Shown: positions 25,753 through 34,683 of the stretch, in pieces | Numbering within the stretch: position 1 is the first letter of the stretch | How the letters are laid out: every line of letters starts with the position of its first letter | Assembly: GCA_003149345.1 (NCBI GenBank) | Contig: QFWI01000011.1 | Coordinates: forward strand, 186,001 to 250,000 | DNA from: Vampirovibrio chlorellavorus | GTDB taxonomy: Bacteria > Cyanobacteriota > Vampirovibrionia > Vampirovibrionales > Vampirovibrionaceae | Direction of reading: 5' to 3' | Length of the DNA: 64,000 nt | Notes under the pieces: generated by a model | What the model saw: only the letters and a program-made list of their open reading frames with translations | What the model was told of the DNA's origin: nothing | The model's database searches: none | Position numbers and translations under genes: made by a program

Positions 25753-26583
25753 ATGGCTGTTAAGCAATATAAACCAACCTCTGCCGGTGTTCGTGGCATG
25801 TCCAAGCTGGAAACAGCTGATATTACTACTCACGAGCCTCACAAGCCCCTATTGCGCAAGCTGAAAAAGCATGCTGGCCGTAACAACTATGGTCGAATCA
25901 CGACTCGTCATCAAGGTGGTGGTAACAAAAAACACTACCGTTTAATTGATTTCCGTCGTGACAAGCGTGATATTCCAGGCACTGTCAGCACCGTCGAGTA
26001 TGATCCCAATCGTAATGTGCGTATTTCGTTGATTACGTACGCTGATGGTGAAAAGCGCTACATTTTAAAACCTGAAGGTTTAAAAGTGGGCGATACCGTT
26101 ATGGCTGGTGTTAACTCTGAAATTAAGCCTGGTAACGCATTGCCTTTGAAAAATATCCCCTTAGGTTCGGTTGTACACAACATTGAAATGACTCCAGGTC
26201 GCGGCGGGCAAATGGTTCGTTCCGCGGGTGGTTCTGCTCAGCTGGTCGCCAAAGAAGGTGATTTTGCGACGTTGCGTCTTCCCAGTTCTGAAATGCGGAT
26301 GGTTCGCATTGATTGCTATGCTACCATCGGCAGTCTCAGCAACGCTGAATATAAAAACTTGAGCCTGGGTAAAGCGGGTCGCAAGCGTCACTTGGGGATC
26401 CGTCCCACAGTGCGTGGTTCCGTAATGAACCCTGTGGATCACCCGCACGGTGGTGGTGAAGGACGTGCTCCTATCGGTCGTCCAACCCCTGTAACCCCTT
26501 GGGGCAAACCTACCTTGGGTTACAAGACCCGCAGCCGCCGCAAGGCCTCCAATAAATACATCGTCAGACGACGCACGAAATAG
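25753..26583 (+). CDS. rplB: 50S ribosomal protein L2
   Basis: A 276-residue protein required for peptidyl-transferase activity and subunit joining. The late block [20 protein letters not shown] carries the conserved histidine region, and [17 protein letters not shown] is near the N-terminus. Full length for the family. AGGAG overlaps the end of rplW, five nt before the next start. Confidence 0.98.
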   Translation: MAVKQYKPTSAGVRGMSKLETADITTHEPHKPLLRKLKKHAGRNNYGRITTRHQGGGNKKHYRLIDFRRDKRDIPGTVSTVEYDPNRNVRISLITYADGEKRYILKPEGLKVGDTVMAGVNSEIKPGNALPLKNIPLGSVVHNIEMTPGRGGQMVRSAGGSAQLVAKEGDFATLRLPSSEMRMVRIDCYATIGSLSNAEYKNLSLGKAGRKRHLGIRPTVRGSVMNPVDHPHGGGEGRAPIGRPTPVTPWGKPTLGYKTRSRRKASNKYIVRRRTK

Positions 26584-26597
26584 GAGTTATACGCAGT

Positions 26598-26879
26598 ATG
26601 CCTCGCTCTTTAAAAAAAGGTCCCTTTGTGGATGACCACTTGGAAAAGAAGGTGGATCAACTCAACAAGGTTGGTGACAAGAAAGTCATCAAGACTTGGT
26701 CTAGGCGCTCCATGATTGTTCCAGATATGATTGGCCACACCATTGCCGTCCATAACGGTGCTAAGCATGTGCCTGTCTACGTCACAGAGCAAATGATCGG
26801 TCACAAGTTGGGCGAGTTCGCCCCCACCCGCTTCTTTCGCGGCCACGCTGGCAGCGATAAGAAAGCTGGTAAGAGATAG
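26598..26879 (+). CDS. rpsS: 30S ribosomal protein S19
   Basis: A 93-residue protein that contacts S13 at the head of the 30S subunit. [35 protein letters not shown] and the [18 protein letters not shown] signature are present. TAGGAG, overlapping the rplB stop, precedes the ATG. Confidence 0.97.
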   Translation: MPRSLKKGPFVDDHLEKKVDQLNKVGDKKVIKTWSRRSMIVPDMIGHTIAVHNGAKHVPVYVTEQMIGHKLGEFAPTRFFRGHAGSDKKAGKR

Positions 26880-26890
26880 GACGAACAATC

Positions 26891-27250
26891 ATGGCAACCA
26901 ATCCACAAGAAGCTCAAGCAAAGCAAAAGTACATTATTATGTCCCCTCGTAAACTGCGCCGTGTGGTTGACACCATTCGGGGCAAGCGAGTTCCTGAAGC
27001 ATACAATATGCTCCGTTTAATGCCTTACGAAGCAGCACGGGTTGTTTTAAAGAAACTGATTGAAGCAACCAGCAACGCTCAAGTGAAATTCGGCGTTAAT
27101 GATCCGGCACAATTGGTTATTAGCCGTGCATTCGCCGATGAAGGTCCTTCTTATCGTCGCTTTAAGCCTCGGGCTCAAGGGCGTATCTACAAGCGGGAGA
27201 AGCCGACTTCACACCTGACCGTCGCAGTGCAAGTTAAAGAAGCCAAATAG
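26891..27250 (+). CDS. rplV: 50S ribosomal protein L22
   Basis: A 119-residue protein whose hairpin lines the exit tunnel. PRKLRRVVDTIRGKRVPEAYNMLR and the SYRRFKPRAQGRIYKREKPTSHL loop match. AGGA upstream of ATG. It follows rpsS by 11 nt in the canonical order. Confidence 0.97.
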   Translation: MATNPQEAQAKQKYIIMSPRKLRRVVDTIRGKRVPEAYNMLRLMPYEAARVVLKKLIEATSNAQVKFGVNDPAQLVISRAFADEGPSYRRFKPRAQGRIYKREKPTSHLTVAVQVKEAK

Positions 27251-27262
27251 AAGGAAGATACC

Positions 27263-28126
27263 GTGGGACAGAAGGTTCACCCCAAAAGCGTCAGACTCGG
27301 CATCATCCAGCCTCATGAAGTGACCTGGATTGCTGGCAACAAAAAAATGTACGCCATCAACGTTGCCGAAGATGAAAAAATTCGTAAATTCGTCAAGAAA
27401 AAACTGAAGGCTGCTTCCATCAGCCGAGTCGAGATCGACCGCAAAGCCCAGCGTTTGATTATCCGGATCATTACTGGCCGTCCTGGTATGGTGGTTGGTC
27501 GTGGCGGACAAGGTCTGGACACCCTGCGCAAGGAACTGCAAGCCCTGACCAGCCGTAAAGACATCCAGATCGATGTTCTGGAAGTCAACCGGATTGAAGC
27601 TGATGCCATGTTGGTTGCTGAATCCATTGCCCAGCAGCTGGAAAAACGGATTGCTTACCGGCGGGCTATGAAGCAAGCTATCCAGCGCTCTATGCGTGCT
27701 GGCATCAAAGGGATCAAGATTATGATTGCTGGACGTTTGGGCGGTGCTGAAATTGCTCGTACCGAATGGACAAAAGAAGGCCGCATTCCGCTGCACACCT
27801 TCCGTGCTGACATTGATTACGGTGTTGCCGAAGCGCTCACTATGTTTGGTATCATCGGTGTGAAGGTCTGGATTTTCAAAGGCGAAGTAATGCCGGGTGA
27901 AACGGCCCTCTCCAATGTGAAGCAAAAGTCCGCACGTCCTGAAGAAGGCCAGCAACAACAGCGTCCAGATCAGGGCTTGCATGGTGCCGGACGTCGTGGC
28001 GCCCCGGGTGCTCGCGGCGGTGAAGGAAATCGCGGTCCTCGTGGTGCCGCAGGTCGTGGTCGTGGGCCCCGTAAAGACAGCCAGGTTGTATCCCCTTCGG
28101 TCGACACAACCCCATCTGAGGAGTAA
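27263..28126 (+). CDS. rpsC: 30S ribosomal protein S3 with Arg/Gly-rich C-terminal extension
   Basis: A 287-residue protein at the mRNA entry tunnel. An N-terminal KH domain (ITGRPGMVVGRGGQGLDTLRKEL) and the C-terminal S3 domain (GIKIMIAGRLGGAEIARTEW and IIGVKVWIFKGEV) are followed by about 65 extra residues rich in Gln, Arg and Gly (GRRGAPGARGG...RGRGPRKD). The core ends near residue 215, so the extension is unusually long for S3. GTG start with AAGGAAG upstream. Confidence 0.96.
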   Translation: MGQKVHPKSVRLGIIQPHEVTWIAGNKKMYAINVAEDEKIRKFVKKKLKAASISRVEIDRKAQRLIIRIITGRPGMVVGRGGQGLDTLRKELQALTSRKDIQIDVLEVNRIEADAMLVAESIAQQLEKRIAYRRAMKQAIQRSMRAGIKGIKIMIAGRLGGAEIARTEWTKEGRIPLHTFRADIDYGVAEALTMFGIIGVKVWIFKGEVMPGETALSNVKQKSARPEEGQQQQRPDQGLHGAGRRGAPGARGGEGNRGPRGAAGRGRGPRKDSQVVSPSVDTTPSEE

Positions 28127-28132
28127 ATATCC

Positions 28133-28573
28133 ATGTTAATGCCTAAGCGAACCAAATATCGCAAACAGATGCGGGGTACCATGAAAGGTACTGAAACGAG
28201 AGGCACTAGCTTTGAGTTTGGTAGTTTTGCCCTGCAGACCCTAGATCCGGGCTGGTTGACTAGCCGCCAGATTGAAGCCGCGCGTCGTGCCATGACCCGG
28301 AGTATCAAGCGGGGCGGTAAAATCTGGATTCGGATTTTCCCCGACAAACCAATTACCAAAAAGCCAGCTGAAACCCGGATGGGCTCCGGTAAAGGAAACC
28401 AAGAATACTGGGTTGCCGTAGTGAAGCCTGGTAAGCTGCTGTTTGAAATGGAAGGTGTAAACCGTGAATTGGCTACCAAAGCCTTGGCTTTGGCTGCTCA
28501 AAAATTGCCGGTTCGGACCAAGATTCTATGCAAAGAAGACATCCTGGGAGGTTCTACTCATGAAAATAACTGA
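28133..28573 (+). CDS. rplP: 50S ribosomal protein L16
   Basis: A 146-residue protein near the A-site tRNA and central protuberance. [37 protein letters not shown] and the [12 protein letters not shown] signature are typical. GAGGAG nine bases upstream favours the ATG at 28133 over that at 28139. The end overlaps rpmC by 14 nt. Confidence 0.97.
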   Translation: MLMPKRTKYRKQMRGTMKGTETRGTSFEFGSFALQTLDPGWLTSRQIEAARRAMTRSIKRGGKIWIRIFPDKPITKKPAETRMGSGKGNQEYWVAVVKPGKLLFEMEGVNRELATKALALAAQKLPVRTKILCKEDILGGSTHENN

Positions 28574-28754
28574 AATGCGCGAGCTCACTCAGGACGAACT
28601 GAACACGCAAATTGAAAACGCTCGTAAAGCTCTGTTTGAAGCTCGCTTCAAGCACTCCATGAATCAACTGGAGAGTACCGCCGAGCTTCGCCAGTTGCGT
28701 CACCAGATTGCCCAATTGCAAACCGTCTTGACTCAAAAAGCACAGCAAGTCTGA
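28560..28754 (+). CDS. rpmC: 50S ribosomal protein L29
   Basis: A 64-residue helical hairpin at the tunnel exit. [26 protein letters not shown] followed by [13 protein letters not shown] is the standard L29 pattern. ATG 28560, with GGGAGG upstream, overlaps the rplP stop. Ends in TGA. Confidence 0.95.
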   Translation: MKITEMRELTQDELNTQIENARKALFEARFKHSMNQLESTAELRQLRHQIAQLQTVLTQKAQQV

Positions 28755-28785
28755 ACCCAATCCAAATAAGGACATTTATTAAGCC

Positions 28786-29037
28786 ATGCCCAAGAAGGAA
28801 AAAGTCGGAACAGTAGTTTCCAACAAGATGGATAAAACCATCGTGGTTGCTATTGCCGAGAAACACCCCCATCCCAAGTACGGGAAAATTCAAAACAGAA
28901 CGGTAAAATTCAAGGCTCACGATGAAAAGAACGAATGTCACGAAGGTGATTTGGTACGTATCGTCGAGAGCAGCCCATACAGCAAAGACAAAACTTGGTG
29001 TCTAGCCGCTGTTCTGGAACGGACCCAGGAGGTATAG
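28786..29037 (+). CDS. rpsQ: 30S ribosomal protein S17
   Basis: An 83-residue OB-fold protein. KVGTVVSNKMDKTIVVAIAEKHPHPKYGK and DLVRIVESSPYSKDKTW match the family signature. AAGGA precedes the ATG. Confidence 0.96.
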   Translation: MPKKEKVGTVVSNKMDKTIVVAIAEKHPHPKYGKIQNRTVKFKAHDEKNECHEGDLVRIVESSPYSKDKTWCLAAVLERTQEV

Positions 29038-29043
29038 AGCGCC

Positions 29044-29406
29044 ATGATTCAACAAGAAAGCAGATTACAAGTCGCTGATAACTCAGGAGCGTTGGAACTC
29101 TTATGCATCCGAGTCCTGGGAGGCAAAACTTATGCTGGTATCGGTGATGTTATCATCGCCGTTGTCAAGAAGGCTCAGCCCAACGGTACTGTCAAGAAGT
29201 CTGATATTGTTCGCGCTGTTGTGGTGCGTACCAAAGCCCGTCGTAAGCGCGCTGACGGTTCTACCATCGGCTTCGACGAGAATGCCGCAGTTATTGTAAA
29301 CAAAGAAGGCAATCCCCGCGGTACTCGCGTTTTTGGACCTGTAGCACGTGAGCTGCGTGACAAAAACTACATGAAAATCGTATCCCTCGCCCCGGAAGTT
29401 CTGTAG
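29044..29406 (+). CDS. rplN: 50S ribosomal protein L14
   Basis: A 120-residue, highly conserved protein at the subunit interface. [29 protein letters not shown] and [28 protein letters not shown] are all intact. AGGAGG at the end of rpsQ drives initiation. Confidence 0.98.
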   Translation: MIQQESRLQVADNSGALELLCIRVLGGKTYAGIGDVIIAVVKKAQPNGTVKKSDIVRAVVVRTKARRKRADGSTIGFDENAAVIVNKEGNPRGTRVFGPVARELRDKNYMKIVSLAPEVL

Positions 29407-29416
29407 GAGAAAAGGA

Positions 29417-29779
29417 ATGTTACAAGCCAAGTCATCCAAAAAGCGCATTGCGCTTCCCCTCCACTACAGTGTTAAAAAGGGCGATACGGTTATGGTTATC
29501 GCTGGCAAGGACAAGGGTAAGACCGGCACCATCAAGCGTGTATTCCGTAGCAAGGGTAAAGTTCTGGTTGAAGGTGTCAACATCGTTAAGAAAGCCGTTA
29601 AGCCAAATCCGATGCTTGGCCAGCGCGGTGGCATCCTGGAAATTGAAGCTCCGCTTTATGTGTCCAAGGTGATGTTGTACGATACCAAGAACAACCAAGC
29701 AAGCCGCATTAAAGTGGAAATGGTGGACGGCAAACGTGTCCGTGTCGCCAAAAAAACCGGCGAACAATTTGACGCATAA
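29417..29779 (+). CDS. rplX: 50S ribosomal protein L24
   Basis: A 120-residue early assembly protein with a KOW motif: [21 protein letters not shown], followed by [11 protein letters not shown] and [19 protein letters not shown]. Slightly longer at the N-terminus (about 13 residues) than E. coli L24. GGAGAAAAGGA precedes the ATG. Confidence 0.96.
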   Translation: MLQAKSSKKRIALPLHYSVKKGDTVMVIAGKDKGKTGTIKRVFRSKGKVLVEGVNIVKKAVKPNPMLGQRGGILEIEAPLYVSKVMLYDTKNNQASRIKVEMVDGKRVRVAKKTGEQFDA

Positions 29780-29798
29780 CCAGTTAGGAATTTTAGCA

Positions 29799-30371
29799 AT
29801 GACATTAAAAGAGCGTTACGAAAAAGAGATTGTTCCAGCCTTGCAAAAGAATCTGGAACTGAATAACAAGTATCAAGTTCCGCAAATCTTGAAGATTGTG
29901 GTCAACGTTGGCCTGGGTGATGGCGCTCAGAATGCCAAGTTGTTTGACAATGGTGTTGAAGAGTTACAGATGATCACTGGGCAGAAGCCCCTGATCACTC
30001 GTGCCAAGCAGTCCATTGCCGGATTTAAAATCCGTCAGGGGATGCCGATTGGCGCCAAGGTTACTTTGCGCGGCGATCGTATGTACGATTTTCTGGCAAA
30101 ATTGACTGGTATTGTTTTGCCTCGGATTCGTGATTTTCGTGGTCTGAACCCCAATGGTTTCGATGGACTGGGTAACTACAACCTGGGTCTGAAAGATCAA
30201 TTGGTTTTTCCGGAAATCAATTACGACAAAGTACAGCGTATGCGTGGTTTGAACATCACCATCGTTACATCTGCTCGGACGGATATGGAAGCCCGTGCTT
30301 TGCTTGAGCAATTTGGTTTCCCCTTCCAGAAAAAGTCCAAAGCGGATGCCCCCAAGGCACAAGCATCTTAA
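29799..30371 (+). CDS. rplE: 50S ribosomal protein L5
   Basis: A 190-residue 5S rRNA-binding protein of the central protuberance. [55 protein letters not shown] and the C-terminal [21 protein letters not shown] block are typical. ATG 29799, after TTAGGAA, begins the conserved region; the longer upstream reading would overlap rplX. About 10 residues longer at the C-terminus than usual. Confidence 0.97.
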   Translation: MTLKERYEKEIVPALQKNLELNNKYQVPQILKIVVNVGLGDGAQNAKLFDNGVEELQMITGQKPLITRAKQSIAGFKIRQGMPIGAKVTLRGDRMYDFLAKLTGIVLPRIRDFRGLNPNGFDGLGNYNLGLKDQLVFPEINYDKVQRMRGLNITIVTSARTDMEARALLEQFGFPFQKKSKADAPKAQAS

Positions 30372-30407
30372 TCGCGAAAGCATTCAAAGGGAACAGGAGA
30401 TTCCATT

Positions 30408-30614
30408 TTGGCTAAAACATCCATGATCGTAAAAGAGGAAAAGCGCATCGTGAAAGTTGCCAAGGGTAAATTGCCCAAGGTAAGACTCCACAATCGTTGC
30501 AGCCTGTGTGGCCGTCCTCGTAGTTACTACCGCCTGTTTGGTACTTGCAGATTGTGTCTGCGTAAATTAGCCAGTGAAGGTAAACTGCCTGGCGTGACCA
30601 AATCCAGCTGGTAA
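30408..30614 (+). CDS. rpsN: 30S ribosomal protein S14, zinc-binding type
   Basis: A 68-residue type Z S14 with [20 protein letters not shown], two CxxC pairs that bind zinc, and the end [11 protein letters not shown]. About seven residues longer in the N-terminal part than the common 61-residue form. The start is TTG at 30408, fixed by AGGAG and the MAKTSMI N-terminus. Confidence 0.95.
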   Translation: MAKTSMIVKEEKRIVKVAKGKLPKVRLHNRCSLCGRPRSYYRLFGTCRLCLRKLASEGKLPGVTKSSW

Positions 30615-30649
30615 CTAACCATAGAAGTAAGAACAAGGGTAAACTAACC

Positions 30650-31045
30650 ATGTACAATGATCCGATCGCTGATATGCTGACCCGCATTCGGAATGCTTCG
30701 AATGTCGGCCATCCAATGGTGGAAGTACCCGCCTCTAAATTGAAGACGGAACTTGCCAAAGTGCTTCAAAAGGAAGGCTATATCAGAAGTTACGAAATTC
30801 GTGAAGCGAACAACTTTAAAACGCTTCGTGTGCTGCTAAAGTATGACAGCGAAGGGTATCCTCTGATTCGCAAGCTGGTGCGCGTAAGCCGCCCGGGTTT
30901 GCGCAAATATTATAAGGTAGATAACCTGCCCCGTATCTTGGGTGGTGGCGGTACTGCCATCGTTAGTACTCCGAAGGGTTTACTTTCCGACCGGGAAGCT
31001 CGCAAGGAGCACGTTGGCGGTGAAGTACTCTGCTACGTGTACTAA
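30650..31045 (+). CDS. rpsH: 30S ribosomal protein S8
   Basis: A 131-residue 16S rRNA central-domain binder. DPIADMLTRIRNA at the start and GTAIVSTPKGLLSDREARKEHVGGEVLCYV at the end are the standard S8 blocks. It follows rpsN by 35 nt, in the usual spc order. Confidence 0.97.
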   Translation: MYNDPIADMLTRIRNASNVGHPMVEVPASKLKTELAKVLQKEGYIRSYEIREANNFKTLRVLLKYDSEGYPLIRKLVRVSRPGLRKYYKVDNLPRILGGGGTAIVSTPKGLLSDREARKEHVGGEVLCYVY

Positions 31046-31092
31046 TCCCCAGCCACACTAAAGCAGACAAAGATTATAGAAGGTTATGCACC

Positions 31093-31644
31093 ATGTCACG
31101 AATTGGTAAATCTCCTATCCGCATACCGGATAAAGTAGAAGTCAAACTTGAGAATACCCCTGAAGGCATCAAGGCGATTGTTAAGGGGCCTTTGGGTACT
31201 CTGACCCGTGTTTTCCGTCCTGAAGTGATCATTACCCAAGAGGGTGGCGAACTTATCGTTTCTCGTCGGGATGAAAGCCGTATGGCTCGCGGTTTGCACG
31301 GTCTGAGCCGTACTTTGTTGAACAACATGGTTCTGGGTGTCAGCACCGGTTTTTCCCGTAAGTTGGAAATCATTGGCGTTGGTTACAGAGCCCAGGTTCA
31401 GGGTAGCAAGCTCAGTCTGGCCTTGGGATACAGCCACCCCGTGGAGATTGATGCCCCCGAGGGTATTACTTTTAAGGTGGAAGCCAACACCAAATTGGAA
31501 GTCAGTGGACCTGATAAAGAACTGGTCGGCCAGTATTCTGCATTGATTCGCAGCAAGCGTCCACCAGAGCCTTACAAAGGCAAGGGTGTGAAGTACGCTG
31601 AGGAGCGTATCCGCCGTAAAGCCGGTAAAGCAGGCAAAAAGTAA
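31093..31644 (+). CDS. rplF: 50S ribosomal protein L6
   Basis: A 183-residue two-domain protein near the sarcin-ricin loop. SRIGKSPIRIPDKVEV at the N-terminus, GVGYRAQVQGSKLSLALGYSHPV in the middle, and the end PEPYKGKGVKYAEERIRRKAGKAGKK. AGAAGG lies before the ATG. Confidence 0.97.
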   Translation: MSRIGKSPIRIPDKVEVKLENTPEGIKAIVKGPLGTLTRVFRPEVIITQEGGELIVSRRDESRMARGLHGLSRTLLNNMVLGVSTGFSRKLEIIGVGYRAQVQGSKLSLALGYSHPVEIDAPEGITFKVEANTKLEVSGPDKELVGQYSALIRSKRPPEPYKGKGVKYAEERIRRKAGKAGKK

Positions 31645-31669
31645 GCAATAAGCAGCAGGTACTAGGATT

Positions 31670-32032
31670 ATGCTCAGTAAACCCAATCGTAAGGAAGTTA
31701 CCCGTAAACGACACTACCGGCTTCGTCGCCGCCTGACTGGCAGCTCCGAGCGTCCCAGATTAGCCGTTTACCGCAGTGGCAAGCATATTTATGCTCAAGT
31801 GATTGATGACATCAAGGCCATCACTTTGGCTTCGGCAAGCACTTTGGACAAAGACCTCCGCAGCGCCTCCGGTGCTAACGTGGAAGCCGCTCGCAAAGTC
31901 GGCCAAATGGTGGCCAGCCGCGCACAGGCTGCTGGTATCACCAGCGTGGTATTTGACCGTGGCGGTAACCTGTACCACGGACGGATCGCTGCCTTGGCTG
32001 AAGCTGCCCGTGAAGCTGGCTTGGAATTCTAA
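31670..32032 (+). CDS. rplR: 50S ribosomal protein L18
   Basis: A 120-residue 5S rRNA-binding protein. [36 protein letters not shown] and the C-terminal [26 protein letters not shown] are standard. This is the last gene of the run: a terminator follows, and rpsE, rpmD, rplO and secY, which normally come next, are absent. Confidence 0.97.
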   Translation: MLSKPNRKEVTRKRHYRLRRRLTGSSERPRLAVYRSGKHIYAQVIDDIKAITLASASTLDKDLRSASGANVEAARKVGQMVASRAQAAGITSVVFDRGGNLYHGRIAALAEAAREAGLEF

Positions 32033-32056
32033 TCCAGAAACACTCACTCTTTTTTG

Positions 32057-32089
32057 AAAAAGACTCGATTACAATATCGAGTCTTTTTT
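32057..32089 (+). terminator. terminator of the tuf-S10-spc operon
   Basis: AAAAAGACTCGAT (32057-32069) pairs with ATCGAGTCTTTTTT (32076-32089). A strong hairpin and T-run right after rplR. Confidence 0.92.
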
Positions 32090-32112
32090 ATTGGGTTGGA
32101 ATGGCCTCTAAT

Positions 32113-32145
32113 AAAAAAGACCTGCCATACAGTCAGGTCTTTTTT
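32113..32145 (-). terminator. terminator of minCDE (bidirectional)
   Basis: AAAAAAGACCTG (32113-32124) pairs with CAGGTCTTTTTT (32134-32145). On the minus strand it lies just after minE; it can also back up the rplR terminator on the plus strand. Confidence 0.88.
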
Positions 32146-32171
32146 AGAATGTGCTGTTTTAGAACCTGGAA

Positions 32172-32477
32172 TTAAACCCCGGCTCGGGTTCTCAGAACCG
32201 GGATATTGGCCACCAGCGCAATGGTATTGGATTCGCTTTCCAAATTCACTTCCAGGGCATCTTTGTCAATTTCGACATACTTTGAGATGACTTCCACCAT
32301 ATCATCACGCATTTGTCCCAAAACGACGGGGGATAGTTGTGTGCGGTCGTGCATGAGTACCAGGCGCAAACGATTTTTAGCATCGCCGCGCGCGGAGTGC
32401 ATATCTGAGAGCATTTCTTGTTCAATGGTTTTTTGGGGCGGGTCCACCCAGTCAACAAGTTTTCGTAGCCAACCCAT
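32172..32477 (-). CDS. minE: cell-division topological factor MinE
   Basis: The 101-residue partner that stimulates the MinD ATPase and drives Min oscillation. The N-terminal amphipathic stretch MGWLRKLVDWV, then AKNRLRLVLMHDRTQLSP (anti-MinCD helix/strand) and EVISKYVEIDKDALEVNLE of the topological domain are visible. AGGAG precedes the ATG. Last gene of the minC-minD-minE operon, 45 nt after minD. Confidence 0.95.
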   Translation of the reverse strand: MGWLRKLVDWVDPPQKTIEQEMLSDMHSARGDAKNRLRLVLMHDRTQLSPVVLGQMRDDMVEVISKYVEIDKDALEVNLESESNTIALVANIPVLRTRAGV

Positions 32478-32522
32478 TGTCGAATCTCCTATTGTCGTAT
32501 CAAAACTTTCGTAAACGTTGGC

Positions 32523-33344
32523 TTAGGCGCTTTTGGTAAAAAAGCCTTTTAATTTATCCAGCCAAGAGGTTGGAACGTCCAAATTCAGGAAGGGCACATC
32601 CTCACCAGCGACCCGCCGGGCTATATTGCGATATGCCTGACCTGCCAGTGAGTTTTCGGTATTCACAATGGGCTCACCTTTATTGGTGCTGATAATGATT
32701 TCCTGATCTTCGGGTATCACTCCCAGCAGCTTAATGGACAAGATTTCCAACACATCGTCTACGTCCATCATGTCATTGTTCTTAATCATGCCGGGGCGCA
32801 CCCGGTTGATGACCAGCTTATAGTTGGTGATTTCTTCCTTGGATTCCAGCAAACCGATGATGCGATCCGCGTCCCGCACAGAGGACATTTCCGGGGTGCA
32901 GACTACAATGGCCTCCGTGGCCCCAGCGGTGGCGTTCAGGAAGCCTTGCTCAATACCAGCGGGACTATCCACCAGAATAAAGTCAAATTCCTCACCCAGT
33001 TGCTCGGTAACCGATCTCATTTGCTCCTCGTTCAGCGCCGATTTATCACGGGTCTGTGCGGCGGGCAGTAAGCTGAGATTGGGCATCCGCTTATCTTTGA
33101 CCAAGGCCTGATTGAGTTTGCAGCGCTCTTCCACCACGTCCACAATGTTATAGACAATGCGGTTCTCAAGACCCATCAGTAAATCCAGGTTGCGGAGACC
33201 GATATCAGTGTCTACCAGAACGACTTTGTAACCCATTCTGGCCAAACCGGCACCAATGTTGGCGGTAGTGGTGGTTTTACCGACACCGCCCTTGCCGGAA
33301 GTCACGACGACAACCCGTCCTTTTTCTTTTTTAGATTTTGTCAT
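32523..33344 (-). CDS. minD: septum-site-determining ATPase MinD
   Basis: A 273-residue membrane-associated ParA-type ATPase. The deviant Walker A GKGGVGKTTT lies near residues 17-26, VLVDTDIGLRNLD and FILVDSPAGIEQG follow, and the C-terminal amphipathic tail SWLDKLKGFF is the membrane-targeting sequence. It recruits MinC to the membrane and is released by MinE. GAGG lies upstream of the ATG. Gene order C-D-E is canonical. Confidence 0.97.
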   Translation of the reverse strand: MTKSKKEKGRVVVVTSGKGGVGKTTTTANIGAGLARMGYKVVLVDTDIGLRNLDLLMGLENRIVYNIVDVVEERCKLNQALVKDKRMPNLSLLPAAQTRDKSALNEEQMRSVTEQLGEEFDFILVDSPAGIEQGFLNATAGATEAIVVCTPEMSSVRDADRIIGLLESKEEITNYKLVINRVRPGMIKNNDMMDVDDVLEILSIKLLGVIPEDQEIIISTNKGEPIVNTENSLAGQAYRNIARRVAGEDVPFLNLDVPTSWLDKLKGFFTKSA

Positions 33345-33420
33345 GGAGAGAGCTACCTCACTTTGATTGTTTCAGTGTTAATTCTTGGGGATTCCAGTGA
33401 TAACGTTGCGGAAGGCGCGC

Positions 33421-34440
33421 TTAGCCCTTGGGCAACATGGTTTTGAAAATCTTGATCTCGCCGTCGGCGACGCGGGCCACTTCCGGGGATAATGCGTGAT
33501 GTTCAGCACCGTCTTTGTGGTAATAGATCCGATCGGGACGCCGGGCAATATAATCGGCAATGCGCAATTGCAGCGCTTCAATCTTCATCGCCCGGATTTC
33601 TGACTTGTAGTTGCCTTGGGCGCCCGCGTGGGCAATACCGCGCAACTCTCCCCAGACCACAATGTCACCACCGGCGGTAATTTCACTACCTGCATGGACG
33701 TCACCCACAATGACAATGTTTCCGTTAAAACGGACTGTTTTGCCGGAACGCAGGGTTTGGCGTAAATAAAGTGTATTTACGGCAGAGTCAGGATAAGGCA
33801 CTACCTGCACCTGACCAGATTCCAGCGCTTCAAATACCCCTTCTGTCAGTGTGATTTTCTCGGTCTCCAGCACCCGTTCCAGTTCTTCTAAGGGCTGTTC
33901 GGGCTGTTCTTCCGGGAATTGGGACTCAAATGTTGACTCAGGAAGGTCTGGCGTGATTCCTGAAGTTTGGGTTGCCACTTCGACCACTTCCAGGGTGATT
34001 TCAGCTTCTTGGGGGGCGTTAAAATTCGGCAGGTTCACTTCCCCCGCACTCAGGGATTTGGACTTTAGTGGCAGCTGGGCCCCTATATTGCCCTTTTTTA
34101 GCGGCAAAGGCTGGCGCAATGGCGTCCAGCCGGTGGTCAGTTTTTCCTTGACGAACAACCCTTCATCCAGAGCGGCTTGCTGGGTTTGGGGCAGGGTCGC
34201 ATAGACGATTCCCACACCGGCCCCCGCCCGTTGAATCTGTTGTTTGATTTTGGTTAGAACCCCACGCGTCAGGAGCAGATCGCCTGCGTTAATGTCTATC
34301 ATGATACCGGACGGGGCATTGGCCAGGTGGGCTACGAATTCATCAGCCGCATGGCAAGCCTGTGCGGAATTTCCAGCCCAAGAGATATCTAAAAGCAAAG
34401 CTGCTTCACTATTTTGATGGCTGTCCTGCAGTTCTACCAT
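33421..34440 (-). CDS. minC: septum-site-determining protein MinC
   Basis: A 339-residue FtsZ assembly inhibitor. The N-terminal domain (about 1-110) has weak but consistent MinC_N features (GIMIDINAGDLL, KQQIQRAGAGVGIVYA). An acidic Glu-rich linker (about 145-215) follows, then the conserved MinC_C beta-helix (about 225-330) with LRSGKTVRFNGNIVIVGDVHAGSEI and the GDIVVWGELRGIAHAGAQGN signature. The linker makes it longer than E. coli MinC (231). CAGGA precedes the ATG. Confidence 0.93.
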   Translation of the reverse strand: MVELQDSHQNSEAALLLDISWAGNSAQACHAADEFVAHLANAPSGIMIDINAGDLLLTRGVLTKIKQQIQRAGAGVGIVYATLPQTQQAALDEGLFVKEKLTTGWTPLRQPLPLKKGNIGAQLPLKSKSLSAGEVNLPNFNAPQEAEITLEVVEVATQTSGITPDLPESTFESQFPEEQPEQPLEELERVLETEKITLTEGVFEALESGQVQVVPYPDSAVNTLYLRQTLRSGKTVRFNGNIVIVGDVHAGSEITAGGDIVVWGELRGIAHAGAQGNYKSEIRAMKIEALQLRIADYIARRPDRIYYHKDGAEHHALSPEVARVADGEIKIFKTMLPKG

Positions 34441-34589
34441 AGTTCTATCCTGGGGCCTCTCTTTCCTGTCCGGCCTTGTTTCAAGGCCAAATCAGGCAAC
34501 TCTCTGACAAAATCTCAAAAAAGAACTACACTGAGGCCTGCACCAAGGGACTGCATCAGCTGGGCCGTTCCATTTAAGGATTTGGGAGT

Positions 34590-34595
34590 ATCATA
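34590..34595 (-). promoter_or_regulatory. extended -10 candidate for minCDE
   Basis: On the minus strand TGC-TATGAT forms an extended -10 element about 150 nt upstream of minC; no good -35 is seen. Confidence 0.3.
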
Positions 34596-34683
34596 GCAAG
34601 GCACAAAGCGAGACAGCCACAACTGTTACGCTTTTTGAATGTAAACTCTTATGAAGGCGGCTTGCGGCAAGCCATGTCAATGG

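Noticed and set aside
27209..27982. A 257-codon open frame antisense to rplV/rpsC
   Set aside because: A shadow of highly biased ribosomal genes.
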